Part shown: positions 35,318-44,744 of the stretch, piece after piece
Layout: every line of letters begins with the position of its first letter
Numbering within the stretch: the first letter of the stretch is position 1
From: Clostridia bacterium
Lineage (GTDB): Bacteria; Bacillota; Clostridia; Christensenellales; Pumilibacteraceae
Length of the DNA: 64,000 nt
Direction of reading: 5' to 3'
NCBI GenBank assembly: GCA_022791055.1
Contig: JAAVYI010000023.1
Span: 1 to 64,000 of the forward strand
The notes under the pieces: model-generated
Told to the model about the DNA's origin: nothing
What the model saw: the letters and a program-made list of their open reading frames with translations, nothing else
Database searches by the model: none
Made by a program: the position numbers and the translations under genes

Positions 35318-35491
35318 ACAAACTATTTTTGCAATATTTGAATATTTTTATTTCATACCACGCAATATAACAGTACAAGGAAATGCTGTTATTGATTCAA
35401 AGCGCAAGCAATACAAATACGGTCTATGTCAATCACCCTGTTTCTTCTGCTTGCTAATCACATAACAATAACGTAGCACCTTGTTTCATAT

Positions 35492-35538
35492 AAAAAAGTC
35501 CGACATAAAAGCAATCTTTTATGTCGGACTTCTTTTTT
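35492..35538. terminator. Bidirectional terminator between groEL and the glycosidase gene
   Basis: Perfect 16-bp stem (35496-35511 with 35516-35531, AAGTCCGACATAAAAG) and a 4-nt loop CAAT, with A and T runs on both sides. It ends the leftward rng-to-glycosidase operon, whose stop codon lies 8 bases away. Confidence 0.92.
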
Positions 35539-35545
35539 ACAAAAA

Positions 35546-37780
35546 TCAGTTTTCCGCAACTCGCTCAATCGGCGTTATATTTACCATCCCGTTTTCGGCA
35601 ACAACGCGCGAACGTCCCATCGGGACAATAAAGAAGTACTTTGTTGTTTTCTTGGTTGCCGGCTGCGGAATATTCAGATGAATGGTTATATTACTGCGCG
35701 CATCCACCATGAATGAACACCCCGTTTTGCTTTCCAAAAAGTTGCGCACCACAAAGCGGCCGCCTTCTCCCTTGAATACGTCAACATTATCGATAACCAA
35801 CATAGTCGACAAATCATTGACATCTACGCTCAAATTTCGCCCTAACAGCTTACGATTGGTCAAAGCATGGTTACCGGGCGCAAACGTTCCGAATCGCAAA
35901 GACTCCGTTTTTAGATCGTCTCGAAAATACTCCAAATCGATCAACTCTTCCATGCCGATGAGCGCCAACATATTTCCGTTGCTCGACAAATACTCATCCG
36001 CCTTATACCGATGTCCATTCGGCAAATACATCGAATAATTGACTACGTTATTACTTTTATTGTCCGTCCACAATTTTGCGCTTTTATACGCAACGATTCC
36101 GGCCAATTCATCCAAGCCGTAGCGCGTCAGCCCGTGATATATAATATAATTGACATACGGAATAATACTGCCGCGATATTCAAAATACGGCGGATTGCGA
36201 TGTCCGTTATTATTCGGTTTACCACGCTTTCCATACTCTTTATTATCGATACTTAACGTCGGCACCAAATAATCCGACCAAAATTTTGCCGGATCGGTCA
36301 GCGCATTGACAAGCAACGACAATTTTTCTTCGGTATCCACAGCACCCGCTAATAAAGGATAAAAACTGGTTGCCCCGTAATTGCGCGCCCACTGTCCCGT
36401 TGTATATCGATTGACGTACAGTCCGACGGACGGATTCCAAAACGTATCATTGATCAGTTGGATCATGTCCCGCTTGGCTTTGCCGTATTTGCCGCGCTCC
36501 GGCAAATCGAATAGCAAACAGATGCGCTCCAAAATATCAAAAGCCAAGAGTTTCAGCGACGACATATCCAAGCTAAACATTTTGAGATTGTTGTATGTCT
36601 CTTTCAGCGGAGAATCGCTCCACCGGTACGCCACTTCGTTTTTATCCGCATCCGCCACAACCAATGATGCTTCGGGCGGATACATTTTGCTCAAACTCTT
36701 GTATAAATAGAGCATATCGCTCTTTTCCGTAGCGTGCGCAAAGATAAACCACACCGCTATGACAGACGCAATACGGTCCTCAACCGTGTACTTGAGCTGT
36801 TGCTGCGCCTTATCATTTCCTGTTATACAACCCAAAATCGCCGCGCAGTTCTCTTCGACCCCATTCAAATCAAAATGATCGTTGAGCGTGGCTCGTTTCG
36901 GCGAAAAGATTTCGGTCAACAAATACGGATAATACACCCGCGACCACAGAACGGAATTGAGCATTCTCTCCACCGGCGCGCCCAACACCCCCGATCCCAT
37001 TGTCTTATTGACGCCGTATCGCAGCTCAGCGGTTTCGATCTGCTTAATCACTTTATCCAACCGCGGCACATCGGCCGTAAAAATCTTTTCGTCGCCCACT
37101 GTCGCATATAAATAAATACTCGGCTGGTGCTTATTGATCACAAATTCCATGATCGCCTCATTGAAAGCACCGTTCGCCGAATCCGAAGGCTTATTGAATG
37201 CTTGCGCCAAAAAGTATTCCCGATCGCTACGATCGTCCAGTACTACGCGATACCGATCTTTGAACACCGCATTGGTATCGGTCAACCCGATATTCCCAGG
37301 AATGATAGCTACATACGGACTGCGCCCCTTCACGTAAGCACCTTCAATGGATAGTTCCGCGTCAAAATTAAAGCAAGGGTAAAATACTACACGCACCCGC
37401 AATTTGCGTTTAGAAGAAATTTGCGCAACAAGGCTCTGCTCGTTGTGTTTCGCCCATTTTACACTGATCGCACCCGAAGAAAAATGCGCAAAACTGCCGT
37501 CAATCGTATTTGCACAGCTAGCCGCCATATTAAAAATAAAATCATTGTTATCGAGCCATTTCTTGCCGTCGAAATAGCTGACCTTCACGCCCCAAATCGA
37601 ACCGCGCTTGCCGACCAACATCGCACCGTTGACGGCCGAATAATCATACCCGACGCCCTGCATGTAGCGCGCCGGAAAATTCTCTTCCGATATATCCGGC
37701 CCTTCGTTTTTTTCCTCATAAAATTTATCGAAAAACGGCGGGCGAAAGGTAAAACCGTATTCCTTGTTAATATATTTCAT
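35546..37780 (-). CDS. Glycoside hydrolase of the GH63/trehalase-like (alpha/alpha)6-barrel type
   Basis: 744 residues without signal peptide, so likely cytosolic. The N-terminal half looks beta-rich. The C-terminal part (about 450-600) has the helical-barrel pattern of MGH1-like/GH63 and trehalase enzymes, with FWNPSVGLYVNRY, GQWARNYGATSFYPLLAGA and GHRNPPYFEYRGSIIPYVNY. These enzymes hydrolyse alpha-linked glucosyl or mannosyl substrates; the substrate here is unknown. GAGG lies 7 nt before ATG, 13 nt after the rng stop. In many Firmicutes the genes for ribosomal proteins L21 and L27 follow rng; here this gene takes that place. Confidence 0.7.
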   Translation of the reverse strand: MKYINKEYGFTFRPPFFDKFYEEKNEGPDISEENFPARYMQGVGYDYSAVNGAMLVGKRGSIWGVKVSYFDGKKWLDNNDFIFNMAASCANTIDGSFAHFSSGAISVKWAKHNEQSLVAQISSKRKLRVRVVFYPCFNFDAELSIEGAYVKGRSPYVAIIPGNIGLTDTNAVFKDRYRVVLDDRSDREYFLAQAFNKPSDSANGAFNEAIMEFVINKHQPSIYLYATVGDEKIFTADVPRLDKVIKQIETAELRYGVNKTMGSGVLGAPVERMLNSVLWSRVYYPYLLTEIFSPKRATLNDHFDLNGVEENCAAILGCITGNDKAQQQLKYTVEDRIASVIAVWFIFAHATEKSDMLYLYKSLSKMYPPEASLVVADADKNEVAYRWSDSPLKETYNNLKMFSLDMSSLKLLAFDILERICLLFDLPERGKYGKAKRDMIQLINDTFWNPSVGLYVNRYTTGQWARNYGATSFYPLLAGAVDTEEKLSLLVNALTDPAKFWSDYLVPTLSIDNKEYGKRGKPNNNGHRNPPYFEYRGSIIPYVNYIIYHGLTRYGLDELAGIVAYKSAKLWTDNKSNNVVNYSMYLPNGHRYKADEYLSSNGNMLALIGMEELIDLEYFRDDLKTESLRFGTFAPGNHALTNRKLLGRNLSVDVNDLSTMLVIDNVDVFKGEGGRFVVRNFLESKTGCSFMVDARSNITIHLNIPQPATKKTTKYFFIVPMGRSRVVAENGMVNITPIERVAEN

Positions 37781-37793
37781 GCACGCACCTCAA

Positions 37794-39293
37794 TCAATAC
37801 AGCAGCTTTGCCAACGGCGGCAAGTGCATCATAGCCGTCCGAACGCCACTGATCGTAAACTGATCCGGTCGGATACTGTCGCTCGGCACCATATAAATTC
37901 GCTTGTCCGCCCACACCGTCTCGCACGCTTCACTGAAAAAACCGCTGGTAAACATATGCTCGAAAAGGCTTGTATGCACCGTCACCAATGCGCCGGCAAA
38001 ATCGCCGTCCGCAAACAGCCGCTTGAGCTTACATTTGATTTTCCGCGCAATGTAGTCGCCGGACGGCGTGTGCGAATCGCCGTGACAGGTCGGACATGCC
38101 GACAGCAAAATCTGCCCCAACTCACTGCCGACCTTTTTGCGCGTAATTTCCACAAGCCCCAAATCGGTCATATCTAATACGCGAGATTTCGTGCGGTCGA
38201 ATACCATTTCTTTACGCAAGGCCTCTACGACGTCTTTTTTATGGGCAGTCTCGACCATATCGATAAAATCGACAACAATGATCCCTCCGATATTGCGCAG
38301 TCGCAACTGGCGCGCAATCTCGACAGCCGCTTCTAAATTCGTTTTATAAACCGTATTCTCATGATCGGAATCGCCGCGGAATTTACCCGTGTTGACGTCT
38401 ATCGCCGTTAGCGCTTCCGTGTGCTCGATCACCAACGAGCCGCCGCTCGGCAACTCGATTTTACGTTCGAGCAATTTATCCACGTCGTCGAACGTCCCGT
38501 ACACATCGGCGATGTCGTATTCGCTTTCAAACAACTGTAAGCGATCAACGAATCGACTGCTCGTCTTCGTCAACCGTTCTTTCAATTCTTCGATCAATTC
38601 CGAATCGTTGCAAATAATACTTTCCACGTCGGTCGAAAGCATATCTCGCACCATGCGCACAAGCAAATTACCCTCGGTATGCACTAGCGTAATATTGTCG
38701 CCGGCATCCTCGTAAGAGTTGACGATACCGCGATACATATTATAAATTTGGCGAATTTCCTCTATGATTTCGCTCTTTTTCGCCTCCAAACAAATGGTGC
38801 GCGCAATCAGCCCCCCGCCTTTCGGTTTGTATTTTGTCAACAGTTTCGTCAAGCGCTCCCGCGTATCGGGATCGGTGATCTTATTGGACACACCAACAAA
38901 GTCGATTGTCGGCAGATACACCACATACCGCCCCGGCAAGGAAACATTCATTGTCAGTCGCGCGCCCTTTTGACCGGTCTCTTCTTTAGTGACTTGCACC
39001 ATGACGTAGTCGCCTTCTTTGACATGCAGTTGCTGCGGCATGACACCGGAAGAACACAAAACAGACTTATGATCCAGCGCTTCCCCCACATATAAAAAGC
39101 CGTTCCGATTTAAACCGATATTGACAAAGGCCGTTTGCAACCCGTGCAACACATTGACTACGCGTCCTTTATAAATATTGCCGGTCAACCGATGGGAATC
39201 ATTATATTCGACGTAATACTCCTTTAAACGCCCATCCTCGATCAAGGACAGGCTGGACATATAAGATTCCACATCGATTAAAATACGATTCAC
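37794..39293 (-). CDS. rng: Ribonuclease G/E family endoribonuclease
   Basis: 499 residues: N-terminal S1 domain interrupted in the usual way (GNIYKGRVVNVLHGLQTAFVNIG), then the DNase I-like catalytic domain with TAIDVNTGKF and VVDFIDMV aspartates, and the zinc-link CPTCHG near residue 405. It cuts single-stranded RNA 5' ends and helps mature 16S rRNA. It follows the two radical-SAM-linked genes, as in many Firmicutes. Confidence 0.94.
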   Translation of the reverse strand: MNRILIDVESYMSSLSLIEDGRLKEYYVEYNDSHRLTGNIYKGRVVNVLHGLQTAFVNIGLNRNGFLYVGEALDHKSVLCSSGVMPQQLHVKEGDYVMVQVTKEETGQKGARLTMNVSLPGRYVVYLPTIDFVGVSNKITDPDTRERLTKLLTKYKPKGGGLIARTICLEAKKSEIIEEIRQIYNMYRGIVNSYEDAGDNITLVHTEGNLLVRMVRDMLSTDVESIICNDSELIEELKERLTKTSSRFVDRLQLFESEYDIADVYGTFDDVDKLLERKIELPSGGSLVIEHTEALTAIDVNTGKFRGDSDHENTVYKTNLEAAVEIARQLRLRNIGGIIVVDFIDMVETAHKKDVVEALRKEMVFDRTKSRVLDMTDLGLVEITRKKVGSELGQILLSACPTCHGDSHTPSGDYIARKIKCKLKRLFADGDFAGALVTVHTSLFEHMFTSGFFSEACETVWADKRIYMVPSDSIRPDQFTISGVRTAMMHLPPLAKLLY

Positions 39294-39296
39294 GGT

Positions 39297-39950
39297 TTAT
39301 CCTTTGCCAAATAAAATCGAATCCAGGTCGGTCAAACCCGCATTTGTATAATTATACATCATTTTTTTCAAAATGTCCATATCATAAACGGGTTGAGAAG
39401 AGATTTTTAACAAATTTTTTGCCAAGCGTTCAGCCCGAAGGTTGGAATTGCCGTAAGACAATACCGCATATATCTTATTATCCGCCGCTTTCAAGTCATA
39501 TATAAGCGATCGAACTTCCTTTTGAACCGGTTTCCCCTTTACCGTATATTCTATAATAAGTTCTCTTCTTTGCAAAATCCCGTCTACAGCGCGTTCCGCG
39601 TCGCCGCCCTTTAAAGTAATCTCATAAGCTGCGGCATTGGCGATAGCCGCCACATTACATTTCTCCACATTGCCTGCCTTTACAATACGCAACGCATCGG
39701 GCAAGGTCGCATTCATACGCTCCATAAAGCATTCTGCCGACAAATCACAATCGGCCACCATATATTCGCACTCGCTTTCCATCCCCACCGGCGGCGGCCC
39801 GGCAAAAAACAACTGCATGTGCGGATTGAATCCTTCGCTGAATCGAATATTGATCCCGGCGCGACGCACAGCCATTCCAAAAAAACGAATCGTATCAACA
39901 TGCGGCATATATGCGGCATGACCTAAACGCACATATTTACAAATAACCAT
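39297..39950 (-). CDS. TIGR03936/DUF2344 radical-SAM-linked protein
   Basis: 217 residues beginning VICKYVRLGHAAYMPHVDTIRFF, with FSEGFNPHMQLFFAGPPPVGMESECEYM, which is typical of this family of unknown function. It is usually adjacent or fused to the TIGR03960 radical SAM protein, as here. The start at 39950 has GGGAGA about 6 nt upstream; a longer frame is not supported. Confidence 0.85.
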   Translation of the reverse strand: MVICKYVRLGHAAYMPHVDTIRFFGMAVRRAGINIRFSEGFNPHMQLFFAGPPPVGMESECEYMVADCDLSAECFMERMNATLPDALRIVKAGNVEKCNVAAIANAAAYEITLKGGDAERAVDGILQRRELIIEYTVKGKPVQKEVRSLIYDLKAADNKIYAVLSYGNSNLRAERLAKNLLKISSQPVYDMDILKKMMYNYTNAGLTDLDSILFGKG

Positions 39951-40039
39951 TTTCGTCTCCCAAATACAAACGCACAATCCCTATAAAGAAATTTTCACTC
40001 AAAAAATTTCTTACTGTGTCAGATATAACAGCACACGCC

Positions 40040-41821
40040 TTATCGCTTTTTTGTTTTCGCACAAGCCGCAGCAAACGCTTGCGGATATGCCGACGCAATG
40101 CCACACTGTCGACAATCACCGCGACAGTCGCCCGTCGTCATCCCGGCACGTGCGCGTTTACGCTCCGATAATAAAAATGCCTTACTCACGCCCACATCAA
40201 TCACTTCCCACGGGAGAACTTCATCTTCGGAAAATTCCCGCGTATAGTCGGATAGCGCCACCCCGCACGATTCAAATGCCGCTCGCCACCTATCGACGTC
40301 CAGCAGTTCCGTCCAACCGTCAAACTTGCACCCCGCACGATATGCGCACTCCAACACGTCAGCCAAGCGCCGATCGCCACGCGCAAACGCCGCCTCCAGT
40401 TGCGAGGTGTCAATATCATGATAGGAATACTTGACCCGTTGCGCGCGCAGTTGCTCTTTCAAAAATGTTTGCCGTTCGGCAATTTCTTCCGGCGTAAATT
40501 GTCGCTCCCATTGAAACGGCGTAAACGGTTTCGGCACAAACGTTGACGTAGAAACCCCCAACGCAAGCGCCCGCCCAGCCGTGGAAACCGCCTTATAAAT
40601 TTTCTTGATTTTCGCCGTCAAGTCGACAATTCCGGCCACGTCGTCCATTGTTTCCGTCGGCAATCCCAACATGAAATACAACTTAACCGAAGAATACCCT
40701 TTTTCGAACGCATACTTGCATGAACGCAAAATATCCTCTTCGGTAACGTTTTTATTGATCACGTCCCGCAACCGCTGTGTTCCTGCCTCGGGCGCAAATG
40801 TGATTGAACTTTTCCGCGTATCCGCGACATAGTCGGCCTCAAAACTATCCACGCGCGTAGACGGCAATGAAATTGCGACATGCCGTTCATCGCACAGCGG
40901 TTTCAACAAGGTCAGCAATCCCCTGAGATCCGAATAGTCACAAGTCGACAACGAGGACAACGAAATTTCGTCGTACCCTTGGTTATCGATCATCTCTTTC
41001 GCGCACCGCAAAATCGTTTGCGGCGTCCTCTCGCGCACAGGGCGATAAATGATACCCGCTTGACAAAAGCGACAGCCCCGCGTACAGCCTCGGAAAATCT
41101 CGATTACCGAACGATTATGCACAGCCTCCAAATTGGCGATCTTCCCCTTCGTAGGGCAATGCGCGTCGTCCAACGAGGGAATCACCGCACGTTTGACAGG
41201 CAGCGCGCTAATTCCGGGAACATAGACGCCCTCAATACGCGCCGCGGCAACTAAAAAATCACGCTTACTGCCGCCGGCTCGCTTATTCGCGACATAGACA
41301 GCCGCGATCTCGTCCAAAGCATGTTCGCCGTCTCCGACGCTGAACAAGTCCACAAAAGGCTCGAGCGGCGCCGGATTGACCACGCAAGGTCCGCCTGCCA
41401 TAATTACCGGATCTGCCTCTTTTCGGTCTGCCGAACGAAACGGAATCTGTCCCAGCGCCAACATATAAAGTATGTTCGAATAACACATTTCGTATTGAAG
41501 CGAAAACCCCACGATTCCATAAGCCGACATGGGGCGCTGCGTCTCCAAACTGAACAGCGGTATGTTCTCCGCTTCCAATAGCGCCCCCATATCAGGCCAC
41601 GGCGCAAAACAATTTTCGCAAGATGTATCCGCGCGCGCATTGAGAATATCATACAATATACGTATGCCCAAGTTAGACATCGCCACTTCGTAAACGTCCG
41701 GAAAGCACAACAAATATTGCAAGGGCGCGTCTTCTTGTATATCCGGCGTGTTAAATTCTCCGCCCGTATAGCGTGCCGGCTTGTCCGCTTTGAGCAGCAG
41801 CCGCTTGATCTCTTCTCTCAT
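40040..41821 (-). CDS. TIGR03960-family B12-binding-domain radical SAM protein
   Basis: 593 residues: an N-terminal B12-binding-like Rossmann region, then the radical SAM motif CTRGCRFC near residue 250, and a cysteine-rich C-terminal end (CRGDCRQCG). The substrate is unknown; its conserved link with the TIGR03936 protein and rng hints at RNA or ribosome modification. The start at 41821 (GAGG 5 nt upstream) gives an ATGA overlap with the preceding gene, better than a GTG 6 bases earlier. Confidence 0.85.
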   Translation of the reverse strand: MREEIKRLLLKADKPARYTGGEFNTPDIQEDAPLQYLLCFPDVYEVAMSNLGIRILYDILNARADTSCENCFAPWPDMGALLEAENIPLFSLETQRPMSAYGIVGFSLQYEMCYSNILYMLALGQIPFRSADRKEADPVIMAGGPCVVNPAPLEPFVDLFSVGDGEHALDEIAAVYVANKRAGGSKRDFLVAAARIEGVYVPGISALPVKRAVIPSLDDAHCPTKGKIANLEAVHNRSVIEIFRGCTRGCRFCQAGIIYRPVRERTPQTILRCAKEMIDNQGYDEISLSSLSTCDYSDLRGLLTLLKPLCDERHVAISLPSTRVDSFEADYVADTRKSSITFAPEAGTQRLRDVINKNVTEEDILRSCKYAFEKGYSSVKLYFMLGLPTETMDDVAGIVDLTAKIKKIYKAVSTAGRALALGVSTSTFVPKPFTPFQWERQFTPEEIAERQTFLKEQLRAQRVKYSYHDIDTSQLEAAFARGDRRLADVLECAYRAGCKFDGWTELLDVDRWRAAFESCGVALSDYTREFSEDEVLPWEVIDVGVSKAFLLSERKRARAGMTTGDCRGDCRQCGIASAYPQAFAAACAKTKKR

Positions 41822-43284
41822 TTGCACCTCAACAGCATATATATCCCGTATAAAAACTCACTGAACAGTCGCGGCGGCAACAATTCGATTTCGCAGGGTC
41901 TTACGCCTTCTACATACCAACTGCCGGCCAGCTTAATCACATCGCTATAGCGATAAAAACGAACATCGCCGATGGAAACAGCCTTTTCCGGTTGTTTAAA
42001 GTCGGTTGCTGCAAACTCTGTCACACATAGTACATCTTCACGCAACAAACCGATCTGCGTATACACACCGCTACGCGTATGATTCATCAGCCGAAACCCA
42101 TATTTGCGGATTCCGCTACGTAAAGCCCCCTGCGTAATCACGGTACCGTTGAAACGCTTACAAACACGGTATGCCTTCTCTTCGGCCGAAGGCGTGTACA
42201 CATCGCGCCGGATCTGCTCAAAGCTCTGCTGAATGTTCAGTTGCTTTAAAAATTCATACCTTGCGCTCAAATCCGCAGGATGCAAAACCCCAAATTCACC
42301 GTCATCGATTGCAAGCGGCCTGTTCTCAAGATCAAGCACGTGTCCCTGGTCAACAATTACGATGCGCACTCCTTCCTGCCGATACTGCGTAAAAAACAAG
42401 GTTGACGCCACGCGCCCGCCGTCCTCGGTCCGAATCGCCTTTAAAAACGCGTCGAACGGCATCCGCTCTCCCGACAGCATCATAGCAAAAAACCGTTCTT
42501 TGTAACTACGCGAACCGGTCTTTCCGCCCTTAGCCATACGGTCGCGCTCCAACAATTTGCGCACCGTTTTCGACGTTTCCGTTTTATACAATCTGTCCAA
42601 AAAGCGAGAAGCCCGCGCATCGTTTTTGTATATCAGCAATAACCGCACCAATGATTCTTTTTGTTTGGCAGCCGCGCCGGTATACATCGCAATAATTTTC
42701 GGCAAAATATCGATTTTATTTTCCAGCAGATAGCGACGTATCACCGTCTTATTCACATTCTTCTTATACAATAAAAGATTGAGTACAGCATCTTCGGCGC
42801 GCTGCGGATCGACATGGAACAAAATCGGATACAGATCAAACCCATCGTCGTACTGCGCAAAAACCGCTTCCGCGCGATCATAATCCGCATACGCAACTTT
42901 CACAAAATACAGGCGGATTGCGTTTCTCCACCCGCCCAATGTGCCGGTTGAAGAAAAAGCAGCCGCAAACATCGGATATAGCGCTTGCCGTTCGACAAAG
43001 CAGCGTTCACAAGTATCGACAAATAAATCGAAATACCGTTGCTCCAATGTTGACGCAAACGACTTTGACAAATAATCCCTGTCGCTATACTGCTTGGAAA
43101 TAAAGCCTTGCGAAAAAATCTCCGCCAGTTTTTCATACGCCCCTTTTTCCAAAAGGGTTGTTATAAATTCACATGTATTTTTCCTGTCGAGCGGCGTGGA
43201 AAAGAATTCTCGACCGATTTCTTGTAGTTCGCCCTCTTTCCCTTGCAACACAGCACGCAGCAACGACTCCGTTTCGGCAGTCAT
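41818..43284 (-). CDS. DUF4132-like protein of unknown function
   Basis: 488 residues, soluble, largely helical repeat-like in the first 300 residues. The last part (about 310-470) resembles the DUF4132 domain of MolR-type proteins: LENRPLAIDDGEFGVLHPADL, LNIQQSFEQIRRDVYTPS and FNGTVITQGALRSGIRKYGF. GGAGG lies 8 nt before ATG at 43284. First gene of an operon with its own promoter, overlapping the radical SAM gene by ATGA. Not a usual member of this neighbourhood. Confidence 0.6.
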   Translation of the reverse strand: MTAETESLLRAVLQGKEGELQEIGREFFSTPLDRKNTCEFITTLLEKGAYEKLAEIFSQGFISKQYSDRDYLSKSFASTLEQRYFDLFVDTCERCFVERQALYPMFAAAFSSTGTLGGWRNAIRLYFVKVAYADYDRAEAVFAQYDDGFDLYPILFHVDPQRAEDAVLNLLLYKKNVNKTVIRRYLLENKIDILPKIIAMYTGAAAKQKESLVRLLLIYKNDARASRFLDRLYKTETSKTVRKLLERDRMAKGGKTGSRSYKERFFAMMLSGERMPFDAFLKAIRTEDGGRVASTLFFTQYRQEGVRIVIVDQGHVLDLENRPLAIDDGEFGVLHPADLSARYEFLKQLNIQQSFEQIRRDVYTPSAEEKAYRVCKRFNGTVITQGALRSGIRKYGFRLMNHTRSGVYTQIGLLREDVLCVTEFAATDFKQPEKAVSIGDVRFYRYSDVIKLAGSWYVEGVRPCEIELLPPRLFSEFLYGIYMLLRCK

Positions 43285-43312
43285 AAAACTTTCCTCCGTA
43301 CAAGCTACAATC

Positions 43313-43341
43313 ATTATAGCATAACTGTCGAATTATTACAA
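43313..43341 (-). promoter_or_regulatory. Sigma-A-type promoter of the DUF4132-to-glycosidase operon
   Basis: -35 TTGTAA (43336-43341), 17-nt spacer, -10 TATAAT (43313-43318). The -35 box overlaps the last bases of spoIVFB. Confidence 0.8.
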
Positions 43342-44208
43342 GTTTTTAGCCCGCCGAATTGAAATATTATGTTCACACGTTGCGCTTAGCCGTTCCAACT
43401 CGCTCTCGGAAATACGCCCCAAAACCGTCAAATTGTCATCCACAATGACAAATCCGGTATACGCATCGCTTTTCAACATCCGAAACAGCTTATATATAGG
43501 TGTTTTATCCGACACCATGATTTCCCGTATCGGTAGCCCCTTTTCGATTTTAGCACGTCGAAACGCCATAGAATACAACCTCTCGTATTTGCATCGCTTA
43601 TCGGGAATGACCGTAGAAACAAAAATGAAAAATGCCATAAACAGAAAGGAAAAGTTTATTCTTTTTAATATTATGACAGACATAGCAATAAGAAAGCCGG
43701 CAAATAAAATACCAACGACACGCATAACATGATAGACTCGACGCCGTTTATATCGCATACTGAGAGCAGCCAACAGCGCCCGCCCACCATCCAGCGGAAA
43801 CACTGGCACTAAATTGATCGCAGCCGTAAACACGTTTGCATAAGCAAAAATGTCCGTATAAACATATGTAGACGGCCACAGCCACCATAACGCAACGACA
43901 CAAACGCCTACCACCAAATTACTGCAAGGCCCGATAAGCGCAATTTTGATTTCATCCCCGTTGCGCGCGCCTTCAAATTCTCCCGTAAGCCCCGCGCCGT
44001 ACGGCATTAAACGAAGTCGATTCAGCGCATACCCCAATTTAGCCGCATAAGCCGCATGACACATTTCGTGCATCACGATCGCCACAAAGTAAGATACCGC
44101 TTCCAGCGCATACCCACAGGCAACCAATACGACCAGCATGACAAACAAGAGCGGCGAAAAATAAAATTGCAAATGGCCGTTATCAGGCTTAATCTTCGTC
44201 TTTTTCAA
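43336..44208 (-). CDS. spoIVFB: SpoIVFB-type intramembrane metalloprotease (M50)
   Basis: SpoIVFB cleaves pro-sigma-K in the mother cell after SpoIVB signalling. The protein has about six membrane helices, the zinc motif HEMCHA, the second metal segment LVPVFPLDGGRAL and a C-terminal CBS-like domain (DKTPIYKLFRMLKSDAYTGFVIVDD). It follows minD, minE and a spoIVFA-like gene, matching the Bacillus order minD-spoIVFA-spoIVFB. The start is uncertain. TTG at 44208 gives a 290-residue protein beginning like known SpoIVFB; ATG codons at 44238 and 44259 would add 10 or 17 residues inside the neighbour. Confidence 0.85.
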   Translation of the reverse strand: MKKTKIKPDNGHLQFYFSPLLFVMLVVLVACGYALEAVSYFVAIVMHEMCHAAYAAKLGYALNRLRLMPYGAGLTGEFEGARNGDEIKIALIGPCSNLVVGVCVVALWWLWPSTYVYTDIFAYANVFTAAINLVPVFPLDGGRALLAALSMRYKRRRVYHVMRVVGILFAGFLIAMSVIILKRINFSFLFMAFFIFVSTVIPDKRCKYERLYSMAFRRAKIEKGLPIREIMVSDKTPIYKLFRMLKSDAYTGFVIVDDNLTVLGRISESELERLSATCEHNISIRRAKNL

Positions 44209-44467
44209 TCTGATCCAACGCCGGCAAAGCGCCCACATTCTCCCGCCCCAGCATGTCATATTGCGTTACCGCACAAAAAGCATCACGCACCTTTTCAGCC
44301 ACAGGGTGCGCAATCCATTCACCCAAAAAGGCAACTAAAACCAGTACAGCCGCAATGCACCACCGCGCAAAAACAGCAGTATATCCTTTCTTTGTACGAT
44401 ATTTTACAATAACGGCGCTTTGATGCAATTCGCCAGACGCGCGCTCTATTCCCGCATACTTGTCCAT
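44189..44467 (-). CDS. Short single-helix membrane protein in the spoIVFA position
   Basis: 92 residues: a short basic N-terminus, one membrane helix (about 33-50), then an external tail of about 40 residues. It lies between minE and spoIVFB, where spoIVFA sits in Bacillus. SpoIVFA (about 260 residues) has such a helix followed by a LytM-like domain, which is absent here. A reduced SpoIVFA is inferred from position and topology only. The ribosome site is unclear; GTG at 44488 is an alternative start. Confidence 0.5.
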   Translation of the reverse strand: MDKYAGIERASGELHQSAVIVKYRTKKGYTAVFARWCIAAVLVLVAFLGEWIAHPVAEKVRDAFCAVTQYDMLGRENVGALPALDQIEKDED

Positions 44468-44503
44468 ATCATACCATATGCCGGACACGAAAAAAGTATG
44501 CCG

Positions 44504-44740
44504 TCAATTTTTGATCAGCTTCCCGATCTCATAAAAAGTACGCGTTTTAGCCGTCACGGTGATTAAGCAAGCGCCCCGCTCATCCAAATCCGCCGTAACC
44601 GCAACATCCTCGCCGCCTAGCTCCATATAGTTGGACAGTATCCCGTACACATCGCTTTTGACAACACGCAATGTATTTTCCATCATGCCCGCACGGTCGG
44701 TAATGACCGCATTTTTCAATTTCTCTTTGACTTCATTCAT
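44504..44740 (-). CDS. minE: Cell division topological specificity factor MinE
   Basis: 78 residues with an N-terminal contact helix (TLRVVKSDVYGILSNYMELG) and the beta segment VAVTADLDERGACLITVTAK of the MinE dimer. MinE stimulates the MinD ATPase and drives Min oscillation. It starts 4 nt after the minD stop. No minC is in the window. Confidence 0.82.
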   Translation of the reverse strand: MNEVKEKLKNAVITDRAGMMENTLRVVKSDVYGILSNYMELGGEDVAVTADLDERGACLITVTAKTRTFYEIGKLIKN

Positions 44741-44744
44741 ATGC

